NCBI RefSeq assembly: GCF_030936135.1
Contig: NC_082602.1
Location: 3,348,001 to 3,412,000, forward strand
DNA length: 64,000 bases
Source of the DNA: Gavia stellata
Taxonomy: Eukaryota; Chordata; Aves; Gaviiformes; Gaviidae
Direction of reading: 5' to 3'
Shown here: positions 36,207 through 49,500 of the stretch, in pieces
Numbering within the stretch: the stretch's first letter is position 1
Layout: the number at the start of each line of letters is the position of its first letter
Program-made: the position numbers and the translations under genes
The notes under the pieces: model-generated
Seen by the model: only the letters and a program-made list of their open reading frames with translations
Database searches by the model: none
Told to the model about the DNA's origin: nothing

Positions 36207-39200
36207 GTAAGCGAACCTCACTCCTGCTAGCTCCTTTCTCCCTTGCCCTTTCCCCTCTTTCCCTCTCGTGCGGAAACTCACAGCACTCTCCTTCCCCGAG
36301 ACTACAACCAGCTCCTATCCATGACCTGACCCCGCTATGCTCGGTACAGAAAAGTCACTGCAGAGAGTCACAACTTCTCTGCTAGTACCAGCACAGGGAC
36401 ACTGAACCCTCATCTTTCCCTCTCGCCAAGAACAGCTTGATCTTGAAGCCACTGTGCTGTGTGCAAGGGGACAAGAGGAGAGGACACAGGTTTTACAGGA
36501 AGGGCATATAGGTAACCAGGCTGCCCAGCTGCCTGGACACCTAGAGAGAAGGACCATGCTAGGCAGTGAGGCCCCGGAGGGGAGGATGAGCAGCCCGTGC
36601 AGACCTGACTCAGAAGGGGTTGTTAGTATTGCCAGCGGCCCTAATCTCAGCAACCTTCGGAGTGTCATTATTCAGCAGTTGCAAGTTGGCTAATAACGTG
36701 GGCTGGAGGAGGGGAGATAACAGGAGGGTAAACGAGACCTGCTGTCACTGTGGAGAAACCTTTAGTACTCAAGGCGGAATGAGGCAGCTGCCACTTGCCT
36801 TGGACTTTAGAGTGATTTACCAAAAAGGAAGAGTTTGGTTTGTCCTAGGGGCAGGATGCAGGGGGATGACACATCTCAGGAAGAGCAGGGCAGGAGGAGC
36901 ACAGGCAGGGCAGGGGATTGGGTGTGCAGAGGTGCAGTGGGGCAGGCCCCTATGGTGCACGTCTGTGGGGTGTTGGGCAGCTGGAGGCACCGGCAGCACC
37001 AGCCATCAGCAGGGTACCTGCTGAAACAACCTGTTTGGCAACAGCAAGGAGGTTTCCTACACGCTGCGTCCTCTCCCCAGCCTCTTAAAACTGTCCTCAC
37101 AGCAATAATCATCCTCTGTCACCTCAGCCTGCCCATACACAACTGCCCATCAGCCCTTTTCCCCCCCAGCTTCATCCCATGTCCCTACTGACAGCCTGGG
37201 AAAGATGCTTGCAAGCACAGAGGCGATTTCAACCCCTCTCCTTCTCTGAGCATTGGTTTTCACCGACACAGACGCCATGCCTTGGAGAGATCCCACTGAC
37301 TCAGTTTCAGTCTGTACGTATCCCATCTCTTCCGGAATGCGGGCTACACGCTGCACTTCTCCAGCCTGCGCAGAGTTGTCTGTGATGATCCCCCCGCCCC
37401 CAGATACAGCCGGAGGGAAGCACCTCCCACCCCTCCCAGGCCAGCAGTGAGGGTGCTGGGAGAAACAGATGCTGCAGGGCTGGGACCTGAGCTCACTGTC
37501 AGGGCAAGAGGGCAGATGAGCCACCCTTAGCCAAAGTGGGGCCACAAAGAGTTTAAAATCAGCCTTAAAGTTGTTGGGGTTTTTTTGTTTTGCTTTGTTT
37601 TTAAATAACGTGTACATATCTGTCCCCCTGCTCCTGCCAGCTCTGCTCCCCAGGCCCCATGCTAAGAGCAAACAGGGAGTGGCAAGCCAGGCACCGCAGC
37701 CCCGGGGACCTGCAGGGAGCCAGGCATCTCAGCCCATCACCTCAGCCCCACAGTGGCCCTGGTCCCTCAGCCCTGCAGCTTTAGTCCCTCAACCCAGGGC
37801 CCCATGGCACTCCCGGACCACGGCTGCCTCTCTGCAGCAGCTCAGGGGAATGCAGCTGCTCTGTGGGGCCCATCGATGGCAGCGTGCGCCCTGGGGGCGC
37901 AGTGTCTGGAGGACGAAACCCCCATGCACACCACAGCATCGCCCCAGCACACAGGATGAGGCCATTTGCCCATCAGGCAGCCCATCCCCAGGCCCACACT
38001 GTGGCAGCCCCACACTGTGTGTGACAACCTCCCTTTAGGTCCACACCATGCTCCAAATTCAGAGCAGAAAGAGACTTGCCCTTCTTAACATAAGGACTGA
38101 AAACCCCGGTAGTGGGCTTAAAGTGGCTGGTATTTCGGTGTGCCTGAGGCAAGGTTGGGGAAGGCTGATATTCAGAGCTTGTTTCAGGGAGTCTCAGGAC
38201 TCACCAAGTCCTGGGGAAGTCATCACTCTTGGGCACATCCCGAGGCTGGGGCTCTCCCTGCCCCTATTGCCACTGCCTGGCCCTGAGCTGCGGGCAGGGG
38301 GAAGAGCATCTCCACAGAGCGGCACAAATGCCTGCCCGCTCCCTGAGAGCATCCTGCGTCTTATTGGAGAAATGCTTTACCTAGAAAGGAAAACAAACAA
38401 GCACATCGTTAGTCCTGTTCTCGTCCTCTGCTGAACAACTCATTAATCACTGACTGAAGGAGGAAACTATTGAAACACTGCTCACGTGCCTCCAAGGGTT
38501 CTGCTGGACCCTTCCATGACCATTTGTCTGTGCTGGTCTCTAGCACAGACATTGGAAACTGCAAGTGGAAGGGATGCAGGGACGATCCTAAACCAGTGCG
38601 ACCAGGTGTCTGTGCCCAGAAGAATGAACACAAACCATCTTTACCATCTTGCTGCTGAATCAGGGCCTGATTGCTTTTTCCCCAGGCAAGAAGCAAAAAT
38701 TATGCCTTCTCCTTTCTTTCATTTCAGCCAAGAGACACTGATAATAGCTTATTTTGCCACGATAAAGGTCAGGACTCACCTATGATTGCCACATCCATCT
38801 TCAGCTGAGCATGAAGCACTTTGCTGTTCTGGCTGTAAGACTCTCCTCCTGATTTTTCAGCAGCTAGTGAGGTCTGAAAACAAACAACTTGATGGATTAC
38901 TCCCTTAAATCAGCACATTAGGGTTACACCAGCATTTGCTGGCAAGTATCTCCTCCTCCTCACAAAATCTCTCTGGGCATTTCAGGCAGAGAAACAGCCT
39001 GAACCAGGAGTAAATCCCTTGACAGCTTCCTTCAGCTGCCTGGCCAGGCAGGACTTCAACATTTTGCCCAGCATTTGGTCCTGAGGGGCTTAGGATGAGG
39101 AGGCACATCCAGGCTGTGGGAATAGAGCCTTCAAAGTAAGGCTCTCCAACATAGTGCTGAAAGGCTGTGGTAAGTACGGGCAACGTCTGCCCAAAGCCTG

Positions 39201-42200
39201 CTTGCCTGGGGCAGAGAAATAACAATGGACCACTCAAAACAGCAAGGAGCCCCAAGACCATCTATTCACCCAGAAATACATTCACTTCCCCCTACCAGTG
39301 TATCAGTACTGCAGTGTCTGAGACCTCCTGCATCGCCAGCAGCTGTTGAAGCCAGTTGGCTGTTTTCCAGTCTCTTGGCACAGCTACAACAGCCTGGAGA
39401 TATTAAAATGCATCAGGGAAACTCGCTTCCCATTAGAAACTGAACTTCAGTTCTCCTCTAAGGCCATGCCAACAAGGCAGCGCCCTGAAGTGTATCTTCT
39501 CCCAAAGAACAAGCCTCCTCAGCAATGCGGTGCTTCTACACATCAGCATGGCTCTTCAGCGTGTTGCTGGGCAGGTACTGATGTGTTTGCAGCTGCCTTC
39601 TGGTATCTCTCCCCAGTGATGCCCTGCAGCAAGCAGACAGACCACAACAGGCTCCTAGTGAAACACAGCTAGCAAAACAGCCAGCATGACCCACCAAGTC
39701 CCTTCCCCATCACAGACGTGCCTATAAAGACAGGCAAGCAATAAATGATAACAAGAACACTGAGTCAATGCTCACGTAGAGTCAGGAACGCCTATTATTT
39801 CTGCTTTGCTTTTGTTTTCTTGTTAGCTAGAAAACAAGACATGGGAGGGAGGTTAACTGTGGTGTCTTGGACTTTATCTAGCTGAGAAAGAGTTCACAAA
39901 GGTGCATTTTACAAATGATTAAGCTTTGGTTTTCAGAGAGGAGGGGGGCAGGTTTCCTACAAGAACATTATCTTGAAGGCAGTTCAATGTTTTGTCGATC
40001 AACACAATTCTCACGTAAGATATTTTTTTCCTCTGGAAAACTTTCTAAGACATTATAATAGCTGTAACTTCAGCTTAATGGAAGGTTTTCTCCCGAAACT
40101 CAGTTATCTCCATATCCCCAGACAGTCTCACTCCTACTCTGACTTGATACCTTATCCCATTAATTGACGATGTGCTACTGGAATGTAACTTATCGTCAGC
40201 ATTAGAAGCAAGTCATTAAAATTTGACCCCATCCTGCAAAATCCACCTTGGATTTTGAACTTTCCTCTGCCTCCTACCTCAGTTGAGGAACATTTGAATT
40301 CTGAGTCCCAATTCTCACCCCCTTCTAAAAGAGCAACTAGGCTGTGAATTGCACTGAGACCTGGGTGCAGCACCTCCTCTCGTTATATTGCTTGGGAGCC
40401 TTGGGTTATGGATTCGGCCCATATATAGACATAATTCCTTCTCTCTATAGCATAACCACCAAAACAGTGTAATGCGCAATGTGTCATGAACTCGGAAACT
40501 ACCTTGCATCAGCATACCTCAACGGACTTAAGTTATGTTTTTGGTGCGAAGACAATCCTACAATGAAAGTGTGCTGCAACCAACTGATTTGTGCTCTTTG
40601 TTTACGGTTAACTGGGCTCTACCTGCTCAATATAACAATGCTTTCTGCACTAGAAACAATGCTTTCTGGTACATCTACAGCATGAAGCAGATCTGATCTA
40701 TTCAAAAGGGGCCAAAAAGGTAGAAACACAGTAGTAACTGCTGTACTGAGAAATACCTTCCCGCACAAATGCCATCACCCGGTGGTCATGTCAACTAGAG
40801 AGCTTTATCTTGGCTTGCAGACAGCTAAATCCTTGGTGCATAACTGCATTTCTGTAGCGTTGGAGAAAATTGGCTATTGGTGTCTCACAGCTGGACAGGA
40901 TTTCAGCCAGTTGTTTATTTGTTGCAAATCTGTTGTTTAAACAAAACCGCTCTGGCAATTTTTAGTTTAGAAGGTGCTGGGAACATTCCTACGTAAGACC
41001 TTTTGAGGCATCTGTCTCTGAGTTCTTCTCAAGAACACGGTAGATTTATGGCTATATTAACCACTGGTACTTTAGGTACCTTGACAGAAAAAAGGGGAAA
41101 AGCGTCTTAAATGATTATCAGTGGTGACAAGAAGAAAACAGTGGAAATCAAGTTTAAAAGAACCCAACCCTGCCTGAAGGGCTAAATTAGATCTATTTTA
41201 TGTCTATATAAGATACACAAAGCCCCAGGATGGGCTGGCAGGCAGAAGGCTTGCACACCTTCAAAGCAAAGTAAAACAAATTTCTGCTGAACCTTCTGTT
41301 AGCTGACTATCTGCTGGACTCTTTCTACATTGGGTAAATAATTATTCACAGAGGAAATTCCTGCTCCTCTATGCATATTAAGAAGCATACTAAGGGAAGG
41401 CAGAGATAAAGGGATAGCTACTATTTGCAAAATGTGGCAGTGCATCACCACATGCTGAAAACGGACCAAGACAACCTCCTACTCAAAGCAAAATCAGACA
41501 TGCAAGGTCTAGCACAATTTTGCAGACATCCACAGTTCACTGACACTCTGAGAGGACAGAAAGTCCCCTTGCTAAGCTAGTAGTTTAGCTAGTAGTTTCT
41601 TGGAGGAGTTAAAAACACATCTGGGTGATCCCAGCTGTGCAGAGCTCTCAGGAAGTACATGAAAAAGCTCCTAGGAGATTTGGGAGGTCTGAGGCACTAG
41701 CTCTAGCATGGAGGGCTACTCAACTGCAAAACTCCATGCTGCAAAGAGGCACTTGCCCATTTGTAAGGGCTGGGTAAAGTCCCAGACCTAGGGACTGGAC
41801 TCAGACCAGTTTAAACATTTTAGTAGTGTTGGGGATGCAGTTCACACAACACAGTGCTCCAGTGGCCGTGCCAGAGGAGTATGAGCTAAGTCAGGCTCTA
41901 GAGCCTCAACAGAACTGATCTGAGAGCAGGGCCATTGTCTCAGCCAGCTCTAGTACCTACCCTTCACTCCCTGCATCTCCTGGAGGAGAATGAAGAGGTT
42001 GGGGATGCAGACCGGAGGGGAGCTGCATGACACTCCTTGCTTTTTGGTGCTACTCTTGGGAAGATGGGCTTTCCTAACGTTTTTCCTTTCTTTCTCAGGG
42101 AAGGCTCCAATGCCGCGACCTCACTACAAACCCCAAGAACCCAATGGCTGTAGCTCCTATTTTCTGGGGCTCAAGGTACCCGAAAGTGTATGTACTGCCA

Positions 42201-45200
42201 CACCCACCATTCCCAAATGATGCAAGTCTCTAATCACAGTAACCAGCTAATAATATTGGGGAGGGAAAAGGCTTACTGTGCTATGCACCAACTGTGTGAC
42301 GGCTTCTCTTCACAGCTGAAGCCAGAGCTCTGGAAAAGGGAGGAAATATCACTTATATGGTGTTAGGGGATTGCCTGGGACTGCCTAAAAACAGCGCTGC
42401 CTGCTGATGGCAAGCAAGGTGAACTTGTCAGTCTGAGCACTGCCTAACTGACTGTCAGTCAGGGAGGCATTAAGACCTCAGTTGTTGGTGGCAGCGAAAC
42501 AGGAATCACGTAGCCAAGAGTTATATTTACAAAGGACTGGCCTGTTGCTCTGGTTGTCTCGGTAGATACCAAAAAAGAAAGTTTACTGAGCAGGTTAGCA
42601 CTAGAAGAAGAAAAGGGGGCGCCTGCCCAAGCAGAGGACCAGTGTGGAGAAACAGATTCTTATCAAGGCCCTGATCAATCCTGTGCCCTTGTGATAGGAC
42701 ATGGAACACGTTCAAAGCTGGGCAGCTCAGTGACATAGCATAATGCGCAAACAGCAATACTTGAATGCATTCTCCACACCTGGCCCTTCACCCCCTCCCA
42801 TGCTTTTTGCCTCTGCCAAGCACTGAAATAAACGTGCAGGCTTTAATACTGCACCCACTTGTTATTTTAAAAGCAGTGAATAAAATCATATTGGAATCAC
42901 CAGGAAAAGCACCCCCCTAGGAGGCTCTAAGAGCAGGAATTACTATTTAGCTCATGCATTACTGCTGCTCATGAAGTCTGCAGCAATTAGGCAGATTCCT
43001 GCTCTGAAACACCCTCCCTTTACAGCCCATTTTTCATGTTAGATTAGTTCCTTAAACTATATTTCTTTGCAAACCTTGTGGGCATTTCTGTGGTACCTCC
43101 TCCTTATGCAGGCAGTCATAAGCACTGAGCGCAATAAAGAAAAAACTCATCTCCTAAATATTACATGAGGAAGGCCAAAAAGAGAAAGAATTTATAACAA
43201 GCTAATGAGTCCAGTCTCTCCAGGAGACAGGCCTTCTGTCCCATCACCCCCGTGGTTATTAGCTAAGCTTGCTGTTTACCTCCAAGCGAGCAGAACTCCC
43301 CTGACCAAGCTGTATTTGTCCTTGGCCTTACAAGTGCATCTGTAAGAAATAAGGCATTAATAACAATTATAGCAGATTTATTAGGTCAAGAAGCAGGACT
43401 TGTCAGGTTGTGAGAAAACGAGGAAAAAGAAAAAGGGGCCTTTGTCACTGCTAGCAAGGACAGGAAGCTCTCCAGTAAGCTCTGACAAATGAGAACTAGC
43501 AAATGGTCATGGAGGGGCTGTTCCCCACCTCTCTACCAGAAGTTAATCCCCTGTGACAGACAGGGGAGAAGGGAACGTGGTCCATCCTGCATCAGACCTG
43601 CATTACTGTCACCACTGTCTTTATGTGGTGAGGGAGAAGCATGCTTTCCCTCCTGCTGCCCCAGCTATTAGGGGTAGCTTCTGGAATAGAAGTCAGCTGG
43701 GCTCTGCAAAACCTCACGCAGTTGCAACTGTTTGAGTCTGAGGCCAGGAGGCAGCCAAGGGACACTTCTTTTCCCTCTTTCCCCAGCTAGATTTGGGCAT
43801 CCCTGCCATGACCAAGTGCTGTAACCAGCTGGACATCTGTTACGACACCTGCGGGGCCAACAAATACCGCTGCGATGCCAAGTTCCGCTGGTGCCTCCAC
43901 TCCATCTGCTCCGATCTCAAGCGCAGTCTCGGGTTCGTCTCCAGGGTGGAAGGTAGGCCTCCCGGCTCGCATACCCTGCAGAGGGGAACAAGTGACGGCA
44001 GGGAGGGGAGGTTGTGGACAGGGAGCCCTTTCCTTGCCAAAAGAAACAAAAATCTGCAGTAGGGAGCAGCACATCTGTCCTGTGCTTGTCACAGATGGGT
44101 CAGAGCCGAGTGAGAACACGTGGTTCTGAGATCTGCACACACACACATGCTTCTGTCTCCAAACTGGACACCCAAAATTATTTACATTTGGAAAACATTA
44201 CAAAATACATGTGGAAAGAAGGGGAAAAAAAAACCCAGACAACAAAACCCCCCTAGAATCAATTCCTTCAACCCTTGGATGCCCTGCCTGAGAGTTCAAA
44301 CACCTTCATGGGCGATCAAAAAGCCTTCCAGAGCCAGTAAGCTACACACTGAAACCTGTATGTGGCCAAGGGCCAACAAACTGGGAGAGCCAAGGACAAG
44401 GGCTCTCTGGGATCTCATTCACAGATAAGAGATGACGATGGCACCAGGGACACACCACAGTGTGGGTGGTGGCTCAGCCATTGCAGGGAAGATCTGGATT
44501 GCTCAGAAGCCCTTGTACTAACAAAGTTCCAGTGACACGTCAGCAGCTCAAGAGCCACCCTGGCTTTGCCTGATTTTAAGAGCCTCAGTCTGAGAGTTTG
44601 AGAAGAGCTTTTTGGTAAAGGCTACAATTAGTAACCCCTGTGAAGGTTATGGATACGATAGCCCAAGCCTGCCTCTTGATCCTCTGTGCCAGCATCAAGC
44701 ACCCCTGCACTGTATGAGAAGGGGAAACATCTATCCTGCCGCTACCAGAGGTCAGCCACGGCAGGAAAACCTCCCCCAGGCTGCCCCTCCTGAGGCCATT
44801 TCAGAGCATCCCCATCCTCTGTAAGGCAGGTATCCATCCCTGGCAGAGGGGCTGTGTGGCAGTAATGCAGGACAGGCAGAGATAAGACCTACCAATGGCA
44901 AGTGATACTGAAACAGTTAAAGGTATCTACAGGAGCTCTGGCCTGAAAACCTGGCAGAGCCCTTGAGAACAGCACGTTCCCAAAGCCGAATAAAACTGGT
45001 GGTGCTGCTGAGTTTCTCCCAGCTTACCACAGCAAGCCACTCTGGGTTCATCCCCGCTGCCGATGCCCTGACGCATGACACCGGTACTAGTGCAGATAGC
45101 TTTCCACCTTGTCACAGATAAATGTTTGGAAAGAGCGTCCAGGCCAGCAAGAGAAAACAAAGATGTGGACTGAGATTTAAGTGCCACAGGCCAAGTACAG

Positions 45201-46529
45201 CTAATCTTTTGTGGTCACCCTTATCTACAGGTCCTCGTGCAGCCAACCTCTTCTTATCTCTTCAGATTTTCTCCTGCCAATTTTTCAGACCCCTCCTTTT
45301 TCTTTTCTGCCTGCAGCAGTGAAGCCAACAGACAGGCTCTAAGGAGTTAAGGTGGAGCAGCACCCACACACCCCTTGGCTGAGCCAAGCCACCTCTGCCT
45401 ATAGTCAAAACTAGGACTAGATTCCTCCAGCATCTCTGACTTGGTTGCCACAGAAGGCACAAGCATTGCTAACACGAACAAACCTCTGAACCATCCTCTC
45501 CTCCCCTTGCCTTCTGCTCTATACCTGCTGCTCCCTGTCCCTTGGGCTGCTCTGAGCAGCTCCTGTCACACAGTCGTCCTCCTCCACCACCATCCCAGCT
45601 CTTATCTGGGATCCTTTCCACTGAGTCACCAGGAGTTGAGAGAAAGCAGGCAGGGGAAGAGCAGCTGCACTCCCTTCACGTGGGCACAAATATCCCAGAT
45701 GCAACAGTACCAGTTAAGCAAAGCCTCAGTATTCCCACTGACTCACTACAGCCTCTCCAATCAAGCAGAATCCTAAAGCAGCAGGAGCAGAGGGAGGTGG
45801 TCAGAGAGGCTGGGAGGGAGGAGACAGTCCCAAAGGCAGGGCCTTCCCAAATCTATTACACATTACTGCAATCAATGTTAGTGCCAGTGAGTAAACCCTA
45901 AAAGACCTGATATTAACCTATTTATTTATTGACAAGCAATTTCAGGCTTGTTTTTGGGGGAGAGGAGTGGCTAGTAGTCAGGCAGACTGTATCAACAGCT
46001 CTGCTCTTGCAACCACAGTAGGACTTTTCATGCTGGCTGGCAGCTAGCATCGTAATGTTCAAAAAGCAGAAAAGGTTGGTTAGCAGTGGCTATAGGCAAC
46101 TAAGGGGAGAAGGAGCCAGGAAAGACAGTACTGGGGAGGTCTTCTGGGAAATCTGAGAAAAGCAAGAAAGGAGGAAGGTTAGGGGGAGAGAAGTTAGTGC
46201 CAGATTGGTGCCACCCTAGGGAGAAGAGAGCCCTCAGTTCAGCAAAAGGGAACATGCGGATTTATAAAAATGCAATATCCAGAGAGAAAAAGACAGCCCG
46301 CGCTTCCAACTGCAAATACCACACAACTCAGCACAGGGCTCAGGGTAGGGTGTTTCCACCCAGCCCTCAGACATCCTGGAGTACCTACCTGATCTCTTCC
46401 TTCTCCACAGCTTGTGAATCCGTCGCAGACACGGTGTTCAACGCCGTCTGGACCCTGGGCTGCCGGCCCTTCATGAACAGCCAAAGGAGTGCCTGTATTT
46501 GCAGTGAGGAAGAACGAGATGAATTGTGA
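35972..46529 (+). CDS. PLA2G12B: PLA2G12B, group XIIB secretory phospholipase A2-like protein (whole gene, spliced)
   Basis: Catalytically inactive PLA2-fold secretory-pathway protein of liver and intestine, known to support triglyceride loading of apoB lipoproteins. Exons 35972-36206, 42099-42187, 43787-43952, 46411-46529 join in frame to 609 nt, 202 residues (human 195). Residues 1-19 are a signal peptide ([17 protein letters not shown] core). Residues about 45-80 ([25 protein letters not shown]) precede the Cys-rich PLA2 core. The active-site motif reads [10 protein letters not shown]: Leu123 replaces the catalytic His while Asp124 remains, the family hallmark of lost catalysis. The C-terminus is ERDEL. 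The start was chosen by homology; the frame is open further upstream to about 35741, but the Met at 35972 begins the signal peptide and has A at -3. Neighbours match human order (P4HA1, OIT3). Confidence 0.96.
36207..42098 (+). other. PLA2G12B: PLA2G12B intron 1
   Basis: 5.9 kb; the left half is GC-rich with many chance open frames. A 12-bp perfect duplication lies at 41575-41598 (unit AGCTAGTAGTTT). A - strand exon-like segment at 38780-38873 is described separately. No recognisable transposon. Confidence 0.6.
38780..38873 (-). other. Exon-like segment on the strand opposite PLA2G12B
   Basis: On the - strand, a pyrimidine-rich acceptor (TTTGTTTTCAG) is followed by 94 nt open in one frame ([16 protein letters not shown], then LKMDVAII) and a perfect donor ATAG|GTGAGT. 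I do not recognise the peptide. It could be a real antisense exon, a relic or chance. Confidence 0.25.
42099..42187 (+). CDS. PLA2G12B: PLA2G12B coding exon 2
   Basis: 89 nt encoding [17 protein letters not shown] to LGLKVPES. Acceptor TTTCTTTCTCAG, donor GTATGT at 42188. A competing GT (GTACCC) lies 12 nt inside the exon end; using it would drop VPES in frame. Conservation of VPES in human supports the longer exon. Confidence 0.93.
43787..43952 (+). CDS. PLA2G12B: PLA2G12B coding exon 3 (inactive catalytic motif)
   Basis: Encodes [20 protein letters not shown] to LGFVSRVE. Contains the Cys-rich helix with Leu in place of the catalytic His. Acceptor TTTCCCCAG, donor GTAGGC at 43953. Confidence 0.96.
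46411..46529 (+). CDS. PLA2G12B: PLA2G12B coding exon 4 (stop, RDEL tail)
   Basis: Encodes [18 protein letters not shown] to [13 protein letters not shown], stop TGA 46527-46529. Acceptor CTTCTCCACAG. Confidence 0.96.
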
Positions 46530-49500
46530 GGAAGAGCAGATGCCCGGCCTCCATGAGCCTGCTGCCAAGCATCCCCTCTCAGATACGGCACTTCAGCACA
46601 GTGATTTCTATCAGCCCTCTGGCCTAGCACGGGATGGGGGGACCTGGGCCAAACAATACACATCAACCACAGCTTTTGGGCAGAGGGCTGTGAAAGGGGA
46701 GCCAGCCTGTGAATACAGGGCAGTGATGCCTGCCGTCCACCACAGATGCAGTTCAGTAGCCCTACCCCTTCCCAAGTCCATCAGCCTGAATGATCCGATG
46801 CCAATTTTCTCTACAGACTGATCAGGAGAGGCAAGCAGGATGCAGCGCTGGTTATAAACAAGGGGCTTTAGTTGTTGTTTGCCTTAGACACGCATATATT
46901 AGCCCCCCCAGCCCCTTAACTCTCTAATTTGCAATGCAAGGCATTAGGTATCTGCAACACCTGAAAATCCCAGTCCATGGACACTATTTACATTTTTCCA
47001 TCACTGGTGACAGACTGAAGAAGAAGGGTAATTTGCTTTCAGTATGTTGCGTGCACCCGTCCCTAACATTTTTCCATCCTGTCATTACACACCCTGACAA
47101 CCCTGCTTATTTAAATATTTGGTGGGTCCTAAAATGATTTAAAACATCTGGGGATTTGGTAAGCATGAGAAGGACTTTAAGTGTTTGTGATACAGGCACG
47201 ATTTGTATCTGGGCAGAGGGCGACCAAAGCCCATTGCGCCCGAGATGTGAAATGCAATAACCCACAACACTCTCCCACAGTCTCAAGGAGAGGAAACTGC
47301 TTTTCTTCTGCAGTGTCATCCAGACTGCATCTATTTAATTATTTTCCTCCTACATCATTTAACAAAGCTTTTCCCTTAGGATCCTTTTTTTACACAAAAT
47401 GGCTGGGTATTCATCTCCATCTTTTGCATGAGGGAAACAGGAGGCTCACAGTTGCCTTGGACGGGATATTCAAAATCCTGGAGGCTTATCTGTCAGGTGG
47501 CAGGGCTTACATGCTACCTCTGTAGGGCAGAGACACTGCCAGCTGAAGAGCGATCCAGCAACCGCCGACAGCATTCTTTCTAAAACGTGGTTAATACCTC
47601 CATCTGCTATCGGGAGCTTTTATTGTGTGCAAAATTGGAATTTGAAGTGGTATATGGAATTTCATCTTCATATAACATTTGCAGACAGCTTTCATCTGTG
47701 TTTCTTGTTGAAAGGAAGTTGCTACTGCGTGCGCGGGCCATACCACATAAATACTTCAGCGTCTTCTGCAAACATATTTATAGTTATGTTCTTCCATCTG
47801 CCACAGAAAAGTTAAGGCTACAGAAGGGTGATTTAACAAGAATGGAAAGAGTCTGTTTTAGTTACTTTTCTTCTAGTTTGTGTTTAAATGCACGCGTGGA
47901 GCTATGAATTATTCCTGTTCTTGCCAGTCATCTTTGCTTTACAGTGAACAGCAATGAGACGTTCATCTGGCCCCAGGTAGACTGAAACAAGAGCCCACTG
48001 GTATTAAAAGACCGGGAAAATGGAAGTGACCGCATGAGGTGTACTGGGATGTTTTCCATTACGGAGGACCTTAATTCACACCCATCAGATGCAATGACAT
48101 CGTTTCCTAGCGGTGCTAATGCCACTGGAGAGTGAATATCGCATTGCCAAGCTTCATTGCAGTGCGTGTCTATCAGAGCATGAGTCTGGACAGACAATCT
48201 GATTATCCATCTAAGAAACATGTTATTTTTGGCTAGGGATGGGAAGGAAACGTCTCTCGTTCCAGACACTTCCCAAACTTTGTATTTCGTTGGTGAAATG
48301 GTGCCTGTTGCCAGTTTTAAATGTGAGCATACTCTTATGATTAAATGACACAATTTAAAAAAAATCTATCTTGTCTACGCTCAACGGCCGACTGGCTGGC
48401 AAACGTCTTAAAGCATTTTATAGTTCAAGTGATATCAGATTAAAGCCAGGCCAAGCAACCGATGACAGATGATGGTATACACTGGAGAAATTGAAGGGTT
48501 CTGAACAAAATCTCTCTATCCGCACACTGACAGTTTGGAGACACCACCAATATAAATCATAATTTGTTCATGCTTTCAGACCACCATTCATCCCAAAACA
48601 CTACAGACTGCTGCACGCAGTGCAGCTACTGAGTAAGTGCATTTTTCACTACAAAGTTAAGCTGTGGTAACCTGAAAAACCCCACGAGCAGCTCTACAAG
48701 GAAACTTTTGAACCTTCAAGTGGTGGCAGCGACTCAAGAAAACCACCAGATAATCCTGCGTCGGAGAAAACCAGTGCAAGAACTACGGTAAAACTTCTGC
48801 AGCCAAACTAAAAATTGCTTCCCCTCTGAGCCACTCCTGCTACCCAGGGGTGCACAGCCACTGAAGCAGCTGATCACGGGACTCTCCAGGTCAATGCACA
48901 AGCCCGGGGTCATCACCCTGCTCTGAAGAGGAAGACGACACTGTGCTCACCCGATGGCTTCCTGTTGACTTTGTGTATTGGCAGGATTATTTGCAACTCT
49001 TGCTGATGTTCAACCCATTTGGCCAGCGTGCCCTCTCCTTGTAATGGTTCCTCAAACCGCAATCTCTGTGTTTCCACCGAGGACATAAAAGCAGGGACTA
49101 GGATTGCAGGTAATAAGTGTTTACTCCTGGACATCCAATGCTCAGACATTTACTTTACATCCTAAGAGAGAATGAGGTGGCACCAACTGCACACATCGGG
49201 CAGCACTGATGCAGCTCAGACTTTGAACTGTGGTTGGCAGTGCTGGTCAGACCCTCGGGAGCACTGGTTGGGTACGGTGCCGTCTTGCACATGCACTGCC
49301 TGCTTCTGCAGTGCGTTTTACTCCCACTCTGTGGCATGGCAGATTAAATTAAACAGACAAACAAATCCCTTGGCTCTCAGATGAGTTTGGCCTTTGATTT
49401 CATGTTTAGGCTGTAATGCTGACAAAGAAGACAGATGGAAACAGGAGGTAAACTGGGGAGAGGTAAGAGACTTTGAAAAATGGTTTTGTTTTGTGCCTAG

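Noticed and set aside
37150-37671. 173-codon - strand open frame in PLA2G12B intron 1
   Set aside because: GC-rich intron, low-complexity translation, no splice-supported homology and no recognisable domain.
39776-40860. Additional - strand exon-like signals (39776-39826, about 40016-40060, about 40757-40850)
   Set aside because: Plausible splice motifs but short, with stops or mismatching phases; not better than chance for a 1-kb stretch.
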